Shown here: positions 1-8,331 of the stretch, one piece after another | How positions within the stretch are numbered: the stretch's first letter is position 1 | Layout: every line of letters begins with the position of its first letter | IMG/VR virus record: IMGVR_UViG_3300025941_000040 | Coordinates: 1-45,796 of that record | Source: a virus | DNA: 45,796 nt | Reading direction: 5' to 3' (one strand) | The notes under the pieces: generated by a model | Databases searched by the model: none | Seen by the model: only the letters and a program-made list of their open reading frames with translations | Told to the model about the DNA's origin: nothing | Translations under genes and position numbers: made by a program

Positions 1-148
1 TTGAGATTCGGCGTACCGAGATTGGCAAGCGTAGCCAACGCATACGTCGCTGAAATGCTCGGGATATCCGCCGCTACCAGCGCACGGAATGCAGGCGCAG
101 CAGCCCCGCCGCTCGTGGGACCGGCATAGACGTAATTGGCCGTAACGC
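1..148. repeat. Left copy of 148-bp terminal redundancy
   Basis: Bases 1-148 match 45649-45796 at 146 of 148 positions. The differences are at base 11 (G here, T at 45659) and base 138 (G here, A at 45786). On the coding minus strand the first changes a proline codon (here) to a threonine codon (right end); the second is silent. The usual explanation is a circular assembly cut open with an overlap. The mismatches could come from strain mixture or from low-quality contig ends. A true direct terminal repeat is less likely because it would split a coding gene. Confidence 0.9.
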
Positions 149-446
149 TAGACTGGCCCGCAAGCGTGCCCCCTGGAACATTGTCCACGGTTCGCAGAAG
201 AACGCCGTTAGAATCATACAGATCAAAGCGGTAGGAGGCTCCTGGGGTGAGCCATACATTCGCATTTCCCGTACTGTCAAGCACCACAGGATTCGTGTTG
301 GCCGACACGCCCGTTTCATCGGTGAAGGTGTTCTGCGGCGTGGTCCCGCCCGCAGCATAGGTATACAACACGCCACCCGGCACGGCTAATCCGCCCGTTC
401 CCAGCGGCGAGAACGTCAGATTCGGTATGGGTAGCTTAGCCGCCAT
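1..446 (-). CDS. Tail fibre, N-terminal part (continues across circle join at 45648)
   Basis: This is the first 148 codons of a tail-fibre protein. It starts at ATG 446 and is still open at base 1. Because bases 1-148 repeat at the window end, the frame continues in phase into 45648-44946, giving a 382-residue protein. Residues about 1-90 fit the virion-attachment domain common in podovirus tail spikes: a short proline-rich start, a YTYAAG turn, TTPQNTFTDE, a NPVVLDSTGNANVWL core and an SYRFDLYDSNG strand. No signal peptide is seen, unlike the secreted fibre-like proteins farther along the operon. The start overlaps the end of the Tat-signal gene by 11 bases. The product probably binds the tail and contacts the host surface. 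Confidence 0.8.
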   Translation of the reverse strand, partial: MAAKLPIPNLTFSPLGTGGLAVPGGVLYTYAAGGTTPQNTFTDETGVSANTNPVVLDSTGNANVWLTPGASYRFDLYDSNGVLLRTVDNVPGGTLAGQSSVTANYVYAGPTSGGAAAPAFRALVAADIPSISATYALATLANLGTPNL

Positions 447-738
447 AGCTCAAAATTGGCCCTCCTGAATCAAGCGAGATGACTGTGAATCTCTGAAGAG
501 ATATGGGCGTACCAGTCGGAGGGTTGATTGCATACATTCCCTCAATAGTGAGAATGTCTCCCACGTTGTACGCGAGGTCGCCTCCGCTCCAATACGAGAT
601 TGTTCCGGGCTCGGACCCCAGCATTGGCCTTGGAATGCTGATGAGCTTTTCTCCCGGCTTCCAAAGCAGGCGCTCGGGATCGAGCGAGGCTCCAGCAATG
701 GCCGCGCCAAGAAATCCCAGGAAGCCACGTCTGTTCAC
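436..738 (-). CDS. Small Tat-signal protein with a coat-like domain
   Basis: This 100-residue protein begins with a twin-arginine signal: NRRGFLGFLG followed by a short hydrophobic AAIAGAS stretch. The start is GTG 738, sharing TAGTG with the upstream stop. After the leader, residues about 45-85 contain TISYWSGGDLAYN and GDILTIEGMYAINP. These resemble two segments of the coat protein in this window, SISYWRGGDFIYN and GDRFTIAGVYKVNP. It therefore looks like a piece of coat-type domain fused behind a Tat leader. It lies between a propeller-like protein and the tail fibre. Whether it is exported folded, or the RR motif is incidental, cannot be told from sequence. The function is unknown. Confidence 0.75.
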   Translation of the reverse strand: MNRRGFLGFLGAAIAGASLDPERLLWKPGEKLISIPRPMLGSEPGTISYWSGGDLAYNVGDILTIEGMYAINPPTGTPISLQRFTVISLDSGGPILSYGG

Positions 739-1886
739 TAGCTCACATCCTCAGTTATCCCGACGATCACTCCCGTGGTTCCGTCGTTTAAAGTATTGGC
801 TGATAAAGGAAACATACCATCAAACGTGGGCGCAGGGGTAGGGGGATTCGCCTGCTGATCATAAAATAGCGTCTTGGCTCCCCATCCAGACGCCAGAAGC
901 GCGGAAAGGGAGAACTGTATAAGGTCCTCCCCATCCGATGCCCTGCGCTGATACCAGAGCAGCGAAAAGTTTCCCCCGCTCGCTTGCCCTGCCAGCCAAG
1001 GCCATCCCGTAGTGTCTGTGGAATTGAACGTAACCGCGCTTACCAGGCTGAAGGTGGGCGTATTGCTCGTAGTCGCCAGCACGATTCCGTGAAACTGCGT
1101 CGAATCGGAGTGCAGGAACATCGCCAGCGGCAAGCCCACGCCATCGGAGGCCACATCATAGAGCGCGGAGTACTGCGTGCGGTCAATGATGCGATTGTCT
1201 CCATCCGGCATCGTCAATGCTGTATGCGTTGCCACGACCGCACCGTTAGAAATCAGCGTGTAATAGATTGATCCGCTCCCGCCGTCGCCATAAACCGTGG
1301 AGTCCGCCGACCACATGGCGAAATTACCCGATCCGGCGCGCGCCAAGGGAAGAATGGTATCCCCCGCCGCCGCTACGGTGTTCGGCCCGGTCCAGAGTGC
1401 TCCATTCCAGTAAAGCGATTGGAGCCCCGCATTATCCTTCCAGCTAATCTGAATGGCTGTGCCGTGATTTGCGCACCACATCTGCGTTACCGCAGCGGAC
1501 CCGCCCGTAGGCGTTACCGTGGGCGAGGTAACCTGCACGCTCCCCCACGTTCCGCCAAGCACATTCATGTCGAAGCGCGCGAACTTGATATATCCGTCGC
1601 TTGGAGAAATGAAGGAGATGTAAATCTTGCTCCCGGTATTGTCATAGGAGACACAGGTCGTATCGGGGGAATAGACCGCCAGCGTATCCGGCACGGCGGT
1701 AAACGTCACACCATTATCCGTGCTCTTGTAGGCCATCGCCTCATAGCTCAGATCGGCCAATTGCTGCGTGCAGAAATACCACAGCGTCGTAAAGTTCTTG
1801 AACGGCCCCATGTTTCCGAGCGCGCGCGTAGCTACCGGGTAGGTAAGCCCTGAAAGCGAATTAGGCGCTGTTTCTGGTATCGGCAT
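738..1886 (-). CDS. Propeller-like virion protein B (paralogue of 1886-3445)
   Basis: This 382-residue protein is rich in repeated beta-strand stretches such as STDNGVTFTAV, DNTGSKIYISF and GNFSLLWYQ, as in sialidase/BNR-like propellers, but canonical Asp-box motifs are not clear. I chose ATG 1886 because it overlaps the upstream stop as TGATG; a longer reading from 1928 would run back into the neighbouring gene. Its C-terminus (LFYDQQANPPTP, then MFPLSANTLNDG) parallels IYYDEIANPPVN and FIHTLNP in the upstream protein, so the two look like a tandem duplication. It sits after the tail-needle gene and before the fibre, which suggests a tail appendage that recognises surface glycans. Confidence 0.7.
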   Translation of the reverse strand: MPIPETAPNSLSGLTYPVATRALGNMGPFKNFTTLWYFCTQQLADLSYEAMAYKSTDNGVTFTAVPDTLAVYSPDTTCVSYDNTGSKIYISFISPSDGYIKFARFDMNVLGGTWGSVQVTSPTVTPTGGSAAVTQMWCANHGTAIQISWKDNAGLQSLYWNGALWTGPNTVAAAGDTILPLARAGSGNFAMWSADSTVYGDGGSGSIYYTLISNGAVVATHTALTMPDGDNRIIDRTQYSALYDVASDGVGLPLAMFLHSDSTQFHGIVLATTSNTPTFSLVSAVTFNSTDTTGWPWLAGQASGGNFSLLWYQRRASDGEDLIQFSLSALLASGWGAKTLFYDQQANPPTPAPTFDGMFPLSANTLNDGTTGVIVGITEDVS

Positions 1887-3445
1887 CAGATGATCGAGCG
1901 CGTTCCGGGACAGCGCCCCGCGCTGCAACTTCCCGTACTCGCGGTCGCTCCCGTAGAGTCAGTAACCGTAATAGTAAATGAAAACGGCCCCGTAGCTGAA
2001 GGCGTTCCCGTAATCTCCCCTGTCGATGCGTTGAGGCTCAAGCCGGTAGGCAAGGAGCCCGCAGTCACCGCGAATGTATACGGCCCTGTGCCGCCAGTAA
2101 CCGTCACGAAGGAATCATAGGGCGTTCCCACAACATAGATCGGGCTTGGGCATCCAGCACTGAAGGTCCCAGGAGGCGGCGTGGGACTGCCAAGTAGGAT
2201 TGGAGGCCACGCATAAAGCGTGCGCGTTGGATTAGTGGATGACGATTCCAGGAAAAGCCCGGTACACCAGTTCGTAGGTGGAGGCCCCTCGGGAGTCCCC
2301 TGGTTCGCCGTCTCCATCGCCGTGGGCGTAACCCACCCCTGGGCCACCTCGATGGGATTCAGCGTGTGAATGAATTGCGCATTTGCCCCTGGAGGCGTTA
2401 CACCATTCACGGGGGGATTGGCGATTTCGTCATAATAGATCGCAGGAGCGGACCACGTAGAAACGCCATCGAACGTGCTCTGCATGACCTGATCGATGGG
2501 CTGATCGTGATCCAGGTCCACGAAAAATACGTTGAGTGTGACGCCATCCAGCGCCACTACCGGCGTCATGTAAGAAACGGTTTCGTTCAGGAAGGGACCG
2601 GATGGCGTGTAGATCGTGTAATTCGTGAATACCGGAGCCGTCGCTATCGGCGCAATACTGACGATGCCAGGAGCCGCTCCGGAACTGGTAACCCAGCCCA
2701 CGGCTATGCCGGTTGCTCCAAAGAAGGTGAAGGCGGGACGATGCGCAGCGGTTGCCCGCGTGGTCGTGATTACAACGGAGGAACTAAGCGTGTTCCCTGA
2801 ATCCAAGTGCCGCAGGGACATGGCCGAGCCTGTCTCATTGAGCAGAACAAAACTATTATCTGAGGCGTCGATCAACCCGCCCGCAACCACGTTCGCCGTA
2901 GCCGCAAGGCTCGTATCTATAATCGATCCCCATGTGCCGGTAGTATTGAGGATGTAATAGAGATGCCCCGTGCGCGTGCCGATGACAACATACACGCTAT
3001 CAGATCTGCGAGTAAATCCGAACTTGTTGCTTACATTCGCAACCGTCACGGCTGCGGTGGGTGTTCCCCACGTGTCGGTAGCAGTATCGAACTCGCAAAT
3101 CTTGAGGCTAGTTAAATCGTCCAGCAGGTAGAGAACGGCTATCTTGCCGGTTGTCGCCGTATCATCGAACACCTGCAAGCGCCCGCTCTGTGAGCCGCTA
3201 TCGGGCGCATTGGCGCTATCCAGTCCATCGGGCTGAGAGGACCAGCCGCCGCCGATATTCGATATCGCACGCTTGAACATGCCGATGCGCTTCGCCGTGG
3301 TGCTCTGCACCTCAGCGAGCAGCATGTAGAAATCGGTTCCGACCTTGAAAAAGAAGGGATTCAGTTCCCCGAAGTTCGTCCCCCCGGCTTGCCGATAAGG
3401 GGGATCGGTGGATATCTGAACCGGCGTGCTGGTGACCGTGGGCAT
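1886..3445 (-). CDS. Propeller-like virion protein A with C-terminal He_PIG-like Ig domain
   Basis: This is a 519-residue protein. Residues about 1-390 are beta-rich with repeated bladed segments (KRIGMFKRAIS, GKIAVLYLLDD, TLNVFFVDLDHD), consistent with a beta-propeller. The last about 90 residues form an Ig-like putative-Ig (He_PIG) unit with the hallmarks GGTGPYTFAVTAGSLPTGLS, then GEITGTP, then FTITVTDS. Such domains are abundant in secreted proteins of Acidobacteria and Planctomycetes. The start is ATG 3445, sharing TAATG with the upstream stop; the end overlaps the next gene as TGATG. It is most likely a tail or fibre component involved in adsorption. No signal peptide is present. Confidence 0.7.
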   Translation of the reverse strand: MPTVTSTPVQISTDPPYRQAGGTNFGELNPFFFKVGTDFYMLLAEVQSTTAKRIGMFKRAISNIGGGWSSQPDGLDSANAPDSGSQSGRLQVFDDTATTGKIAVLYLLDDLTSLKICEFDTATDTWGTPTAAVTVANVSNKFGFTRRSDSVYVVIGTRTGHLYYILNTTGTWGSIIDTSLAATANVVAGGLIDASDNSFVLLNETGSAMSLRHLDSGNTLSSSVVITTTRATAAHRPAFTFFGATGIAVGWVTSSGAAPGIVSIAPIATAPVFTNYTIYTPSGPFLNETVSYMTPVVALDGVTLNVFFVDLDHDQPIDQVMQSTFDGVSTWSAPAIYYDEIANPPVNGVTPPGANAQFIHTLNPIEVAQGWVTPTAMETANQGTPEGPPPTNWCTGLFLESSSTNPTRTLYAWPPILLGSPTPPPGTFSAGCPSPIYVVGTPYDSFVTVTGGTGPYTFAVTAGSLPTGLSLNASTGEITGTPSATGPFSFTITVTDSTGATASTGSCSAGRCPGTRSII

Positions 3446-4209
3446 TATGTGAATATCCCCAATGCTGCCGCAGCGGGAGGAATCGGAATCAAGTTCACGA
3501 GCGCCGCATCCGCGTTCACCGTAGTCGCCTGCACCGCCGATACGATCATCTGCTCCCACCAGAACTTAAATACCTGTGCGGAGCCATCCCATAGCACATC
3601 GAACGATGGATCGAGCATCCGATAGAAGTTGCCGGTATGCGCCGCGCGCACCATGCCGAAGTACGATCCGACCTTCTGCCCCGTCTGCGAGCGCGAAAGC
3701 GTGAATACTTGCCCATTCACGGCAACGATTCGATCAATTTCGTATTGGTAGCGCCCATTCACGAGCGCCGGATCATCCCAAATGACGTAATCCCCAACGG
3801 CAAAGGCTCGTCCATAGATGCTGGTGCCGGTTACGGGAGCCGTGATCGTCACCGGGTCCGTCAGCGCGTCAATCGTGCCGGTGGCGAACCATGCCATATC
3901 GGTGGTATCGAGCGAGGGAGCCTCGAAGCGCAGCAATTGCAGATTGGTTGCCCCGCCCAGTGCATTCAGGCGATTCGTGACCGGCGTAGCCCAGCCGATG
4001 CCCCAGGAGCGCGACATAAGATTCTGTCCGGTGGTTGCCTGCGCATCGCCTATGGCCGTCTGCGGCTGGCCCGTGACGGGCTCACGCAAGGGAGGATAGA
4101 TCACGGGCGGGCGATTCTGCGTTAACAGCGGCACCGCCTGAATCTCAATCGTGAGCGTGCCGGGAAGCGCCGGAACGCCAGCGCGAACCGCAAAGGACAG
4201 GTCTGGCAT
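3445..4209 (-). CDS. Hypothetical virion protein (254 aa)
   Basis: I do not recognise the family. The protein is mixed beta with a proline-rich region near residues 30-45 (NRPPVIYPPLREP) and ends in an alanine-rich LIPIPPAAAALGIF tail. It contains no membrane segment or signal peptide. It overlaps both neighbours by one base (TAATG), is expressed directly after the gp10-like stabilisation protein, and precedes the two propeller-like proteins. A tail or neck accessory role is likely by position only. Confidence 0.65.
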   Translation of the reverse strand: MPDLSFAVRAGVPALPGTLTIEIQAVPLLTQNRPPVIYPPLREPVTGQPQTAIGDAQATTGQNLMSRSWGIGWATPVTNRLNALGGATNLQLLRFEAPSLDTTDMAWFATGTIDALTDPVTITAPVTGTSIYGRAFAVGDYVIWDDPALVNGRYQYEIDRIVAVNGQVFTLSRSQTGQKVGSYFGMVRAAHTGNFYRMLDPSFDVLWDGSAQVFKFWWEQMIVSAVQATTVNADAALVNLIPIPPAAAALGIFT

Positions 4210-6032
4210 TATCCATCCCCCGGTAACGTCTCAATGTAGGCATCCGCAATGACGATATCCAGAGGCTCGCAGCAGGACCACTCAAATACACGATCCCGCC
4301 CACGTCCCAGGTGATACCACTCGACCATCTTTTTATACTGGCCAGTCAATCCCATCGGCATATCCAGGTAGGAGCCCCAGGTATAGCCGCCATCGTTTGA
4401 AATTCTCAGGCTGCACACCGGGGTGAGTGTAGGTGGACACGCCCCGGTAAGCATGTGCATCCTGAATCGGGTATAGAAGTGCCACTTCTTTTCATCTACC
4501 AGGTGCGGGCAAACGCGAATCCTACGGATGCAATTGCAGTTTTCGTCCACGAACTCCATCGATTGCAGATAGAGATTATTATTGTTGGGATCGCCCACAC
4601 AGTGCATGTTGGCCGTGAAGCCGTGGTAGCGCCCGCGATCCGCATGGAACGCCGCACCATCCCAGGACAGCCGCTTATGCCAGCCAATCGCAGGCCCAAT
4701 GGTTGAATCGTATACCCACGTCTCATCCGGGATCGGGAAATGGAAGCACGCGAACACATGGCCATTCTCGACATAGCTATAAATGCTAGCGCCGCTCACG
4801 TCGAAATTAGACCAGTGGTTCTCAATGGCGTGATTCGAGATGCGCACCGGCGTAGCGCCCTGAAGCTGCCATGCCGTATATTGGCCGCGGGCATCGAATC
4901 CCAGCCAAGCTACTGTGCCGTCCATCTTGCAGATTGCCCAGGAATTGACGATGCCGGTATCGATCACGCCGCCGCCCGGCAAGCGCTGGAACGGAAACAG
5001 AGCATTCCCGGTGTTCTGCCATAACTCGGTAGTCTGCGAGCCCTGAAGCGCCAAGATTTCGTAGGCCGCGAACACGTTCATGATCGGGTCAGGATTCGAC
5101 TCCTTGACGCCGAAATCGAGCGGATTCCAGATGTTGGGGTCGTTCAGATTCGAGATGAAAAACGTGCGGCGATCCGGGTCGGGATCATTTGGAGCTACGG
5201 AGATGATGACATAGCCATCCATGTAGGTCGCAGAGCGCACGAATACCGTATCGTTGATGGCGCTATCGAAGTCTGTACCGTTCAGCAGGTAAACCAGCCA
5301 TGCAGCCGTAGCCACGGCGCTGATATCGATACTGAAGCCCGAGCCGTTGCCCTCCTGCGGTCCCGCTACAGTGGTCTGAATATTGGTATCGATACTGTAG
5401 CCCGTTCCGCCTGAGAGCGAGTAGGATGTTACGCCGCCCGATCCATCGACGCCGGTGATGGTATAGCGCGCATGGATTAGCCCGCTCAGAATCATGCCGG
5501 TATCTCCCACGGCATAGCCCACGCCTGCGCTATTAACGGCTGAAGCCGTAATGGCCGAGCCCCATGCCGCAAGATAGGCATTGCCGTTGGCCGTAATCGC
5601 CATCAGGAAGGTAGGCTGGAACACGATCAGGCTGACCGGGAATAGCTGCCCACCCGTGCCAGCGATAACCTTCTTGTCGATGGTACCGATGGTAGTTGCT
5701 ATACCTTGCGATTGCGGCCCTTGCGGAGCTTGGCCGCGCACAGCATAGAGCGTCTGTCCGCCCACGGCAAAGAAATGCGGATCGCCCGCGCCGCCGAAGG
5801 TGGTTTCATTGCTCGGCTCGGTTACGGTCGAATTGGCGATAGCCGCAATTGGGCCGTCAGAGAGCGTGCAGAATAGCACCTTGCCGGGGGTAGCGATTAG
5901 CTGGTAATTGACCGGACGCGCCGCTCCCATGCCGGACTCGATGCGCTCCAGGCACAGATTGATAAGATCCTCGCACTCCCCCACTTTTCCACGTGAAACA
6001 TAGGATGGGCCGATGAAGCCGAAAGATGGCAT
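4209..6032 (-). CDS. P22 gp10-like tail accessory / packaged-DNA stabilisation protein
   Basis: This 607-residue protein has the layout of P22 gp10, a tail-hub protein that plugs the portal after packaging. The start region (GPSYVSRGKVGECEDLINLC) sets a parameter-like N-terminus, followed by a propeller-like core. Central hallmarks are ILALQGSQTTELWQNTG, then GTVAWLGFDARGQ and NGHVFACFHFP, which parallel the gp10 segments about a fixed test of identity, display of values, and a fit to FHLP. It is longer than P22 gp10 (about 470 residues), with an insertion near residues 150-250 (glycine/serine-rich, GVDGSGGVTSYSLSGG). It follows two gp4-like adaptor genes, the expected order for P22-type neck genes. 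Confidence 0.8.
   Translation of the reverse strand: MPSFGFIGPSYVSRGKVGECEDLINLCLERIESGMGAARPVNYQLIATPGKVLFCTLSDGPIAAIANSTVTEPSNETTFGGAGDPHFFAVGGQTLYAVRGQAPQGPQSQGIATTIGTIDKKVIAGTGGQLFPVSLIVFQPTFLMAITANGNAYLAAWGSAITASAVNSAGVGYAVGDTGMILSGLIHARYTITGVDGSGGVTSYSLSGGTGYSIDTNIQTTVAGPQEGNGSGFSIDISAVATAAWLVYLLNGTDFDSAINDTVFVRSATYMDGYVIISVAPNDPDPDRRTFFISNLNDPNIWNPLDFGVKESNPDPIMNVFAAYEILALQGSQTTELWQNTGNALFPFQRLPGGGVIDTGIVNSWAICKMDGTVAWLGFDARGQYTAWQLQGATPVRISNHAIENHWSNFDVSGASIYSYVENGHVFACFHFPIPDETWVYDSTIGPAIGWHKRLSWDGAAFHADRGRYHGFTANMHCVGDPNNNNLYLQSMEFVDENCNCIRRIRVCPHLVDEKKWHFYTRFRMHMLTGACPPTLTPVCSLRISNDGGYTWGSYLDMPMGLTGQYKKMVEWYHLGRGRDRVFEWSCCEPLDIVIADAYIETLPGDG
5985..6000 (-). other. parS-like 16-mer inside the gp10-like gene
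   Basis: The minus strand reads TGTTTCACGTGGAAAA. The bacterial chromosome ParB site parS is a 16-mer; in the orientation TGTTTCACGTGGAACA it matches at 15 of 16 positions. It lies in the first codons of the gp10-like gene (Y-V-S-R-G-K-V). It could be a chance match or codon-driven, and only binding data would make it a site. Confidence 0.3.
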
Positions 6033-6033
6033 G

Positions 6034-7017
6034 TCAGTATGGCGTACCCGTTAAGAGCAATCCCCAATCACATACAGGCACATTCCCGCCGCTTCTACCC
6101 CAGGCGAAGTCGTTTACCAGCTTGGGCATGGGGGCGTTGACGGCTTTGATCTTATCGCGGGCAATCTTGGCTTGGCCGCGCAGCCACATGATCGACTCTT
6201 TGCTGTTCACCAGTTGATTCTTGGTGAGCATCGGCCACAAGCGAACCGCCAGCGTGTAAGTAATCGCGTCCTGGTACGCAGGAGGCTCCATCACGACGGT
6301 AGAAAGACTCGTGGGGGGCGTCAGGAAGCCCCAGGTAAAGATTTCGAGCGAGTTCCCGTTGAGCGGTGGCCATACATTGATGATGCCCTGCGGGAATTGC
6401 GGGTCGTAGTAAAAAACCGTTGTAACGTTGATGGCCTGCAACTGTATCACGCTAATGTTCGCCCACTGCTCGACGCTAATAGGCGAGAGCGGAATGCGGG
6501 TGGGCTGCGATGCGTTGACGGATGTCATATACAGATTCATCCGCAAAATTGCCTCGGGGCGGGGACCGCTGAACGAAGGAGGAATCGTCAAGGTCACTCC
6601 GGTCCCCGAGGCTGTCGCGGCTAACGACAATGTAATGCTCGTATTGACCGTTAAGGCCGTAATATAGCTGTTCGCTGCAATCCCGGTTCCGGTCACGTAC
6701 TGGCCGACGTATAACCCGTTCGTGTTCGCTACGGCTACCACGTCAGAGCTAATGGTCGTGTCGCCCAGCACGGTGAACGAGGGGCCGATGGACCACTGGA
6801 CGTTCTGCCCATAGATCCCGTTCAGGCTGGTATTGGTCGAGCAAGAGTAGATCGCGTCCGGGATGGTGTAGTTCAGCGTGCGCTCGGCGTTCCAGTTGTC
6901 GTACATGCTCTGGTATTCGCGCAGGGCGTCCGAGAGAAGCTCGGGATTGGACATATACCCAGGCCTCAACTGCCCGCAGTATCGAAGCGCGGTATAGATG
7001 CGATCTTGCGCTGTCAC
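6034..7017 (-). CDS. gp4-like head-to-tail adaptor with inserted beta domain
   Basis: This 327-residue protein starts at GTG 7017, directly after the stop of its upstream neighbour. The N-terminus (RIYTALRYCGQLRPG, SDALREYQSMYDNWNAE) and C-terminus (YQDAITYTLAVRLWP, IMWLRGQAKIARDKI) follow the P22 gp4-type adaptor pattern: an N-terminal helical pair and a C-terminal helical segment flanking a beta core. It resembles the next gene upstream in layout, so the pair are probable paralogues. Residues about 75-135 hold an extra domain (TTISSDVVAVANTNGLYVGQ, VTGTGIAANSYI) absent from that neighbour. It probably forms a ring below the portal. Confidence 0.7.
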   Translation of the reverse strand: MTAQDRIYTALRYCGQLRPGYMSNPELLSDALREYQSMYDNWNAERTLNYTIPDAIYSCSTNTSLNGIYGQNVQWSIGPSFTVLGDTTISSDVVAVANTNGLYVGQYVTGTGIAANSYITALTVNTSITLSLAATASGTGVTLTIPPSFSGPRPEAILRMNLYMTSVNASQPTRIPLSPISVEQWANISVIQLQAINVTTVFYYDPQFPQGIINVWPPLNGNSLEIFTWGFLTPPTSLSTVVMEPPAYQDAITYTLAVRLWPMLTKNQLVNSKESIMWLRGQAKIARDKIKAVNAPMPKLVNDFAWGRSGGNVPVCDWGLLLTGTPY

Positions 7018-7749
7018 TTAAACCCTCGGCGCTCCCGGCTGCGCGGGTGGAGCTAGCATCTCAGTTCCGGGCTGCAAGAGCCTGTTGGCCTTGTTCATTT
7101 CGCGGATGCGCAGTTCCGACTTCTCGCCCAGCATCGCCACTTCCTGCGCAATCTGCTGCGGAACGACCACGCCAAAGCGCGGGATCAGACGCCACGCAAG
7201 GGCGTATTGGATCGCATCGAGGAAGCCCTGCGGCACATAGTAGGTGCCGTTCAGCGTCCAGGTGGTAAATTCGGCCCCGGTGATCAATTGGAGCGTAGGC
7301 GTCCCGCTGGGAACCGGCCATAGGTAGATCGTCACGAGCCCGGTGGATGAGATTACGTTGAAGTCGGGGTAAACCTCGTCAGGGGTCACGGCAGAGGCCG
7401 CTAGGTCGTTGTGCGCGTAATAGCGCGCCGCGTTTACGACCTCGATTTCGTTGCGACTCCCATCGGAAGCCACGATGAATGCCTGATAAATCTTGCTTGG
7501 CGCAGGCGTGACGAACGCCCCGGCAGGCCCCACCGTGTAGCTGGGAACCGCCGCCGTGAGCGCCTTGGTAATCGACTGAACGCCAAAAATCAGGCCCTCA
7601 TCGATTCCCCAGGCATTCCACATGCCATTGAGTTCATAGAGGCCATCTTGAGATTCAGACGCCGATGGTGTTCCGCCCTGCTCCAAGATCCCGAGGATCG
7701 TGAGGGCGGAATTGACCATCTGCTGGCCGGTTACGGCGATAGTAGGCAA
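7018..7749 (-). CDS. gp4-like head-to-tail adaptor (243 aa)
   Basis: The protein begins MVNSALTILG after a short leader, then LYELNGMWNAWGIDEG, and ends with YALAWRLIPRFG followed by helices (LGEKSELRIREMNKANR). This is the pattern of P22 gp4-like tail accessory proteins that join portal to tail. The start is an unusual TTG at 7749, supported by a strong ribosome site AGGAGGG a few bases upstream. It directly precedes its larger paralogue at 6034-7017, with stop and start adjacent. The role as a neck protein rests on pattern and position. Confidence 0.7.
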   Translation of the reverse strand: MPTIAVTGQQMVNSALTILGILEQGGTPSASESQDGLYELNGMWNAWGIDEGLIFGVQSITKALTAAVPSYTVGPAGAFVTPAPSKIYQAFIVASDGSRNEIEVVNAARYYAHNDLAASAVTPDEVYPDFNVISSTGLVTIYLWPVPSGTPTLQLITGAEFTTWTLNGTYYVPQGFLDAIQYALAWRLIPRFGVVVPQQIAQEVAMLGEKSELRIREMNKANRLLQPGTEMLAPPAQPGAPRV

Positions 7750-7764
7750 TGCGCCCTCCTGGGA

Positions 7765-8256
7765 TTATTTATTCGGATCGGTCGCGGCGGATTCGAGCGC
7801 TTCCATGCGTTCGAGCAGCCGTGCGGTCTGATCACGCAGCGTGGCTAGTTCTCCGTCCTTCTCGCGCAATTCGCGCTGCAAGGCGGCTTTCTCCTGCCGG
7901 GGATCTTCCAAATGCACGGCAGGCTTGGGATATGGCTGCATACGATAGCCCTTGGCGAGCAACGCATCCAGTTCTGCTTGATCAATCGCCACGGCTTCGC
8001 CCGCTTCACAGACGCCGATAGCAGGCTTTTTCTCGGCATGGTAGACCATGACCGGGAAGTTCTGATGCACGTAGGGCATCCGGGGATCATCCTTGTCTAC
8101 GGGCACGTTCTTGTTCCCCCTTTCATCCACCGTGTCGATGCCGCTGATGTTTAGAAGCTGCCCTGCCTCCTCCTGATGGTGGCGGTTGAACTTCGCTAGG
8201 CTTTCCTTGATGCCCCCGGTTTTCATATCTCCCCGGTAGGCTTGAATCACTGCCAT
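7765..8256 (-). CDS. Hypothetical protein with C-terminal coiled coil
   Basis: I chose ATG 8256 because GGGAGG precedes it by about ten bases; an upstream in-frame start at 8316 has no such site. The 163-residue product has a mixed N-terminal half (QAYRGDMKTGGIKES, VHQNFPVMVYHAEKK) and a charged heptad-type C-terminus (REKDGELATLRDQTARLLER) that should form a coiled coil. It lies between a possible decoration protein and the neck genes, interrupted upstream by an antisense HNH gene. It is probably a head-associated protein; the family is not recognised. Confidence 0.65.
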   Translation of the reverse strand: MAVIQAYRGDMKTGGIKESLAKFNRHHQEEAGQLLNISGIDTVDERGNKNVPVDKDDPRMPYVHQNFPVMVYHAEKKPAIGVCEAGEAVAIDQAELDALLAKGYRMQPYPKPAVHLEDPRQEKAALQRELREKDGELATLRDQTARLLERMEALESAATDPNK

Positions 8257-8331
8257 ATCTTCGTCCTCCCTTTGCGGATTTCTGCTATATTCTCTCGGTA
8301 CTTGAATAACGCGCATGTGGTATCGTTACGT

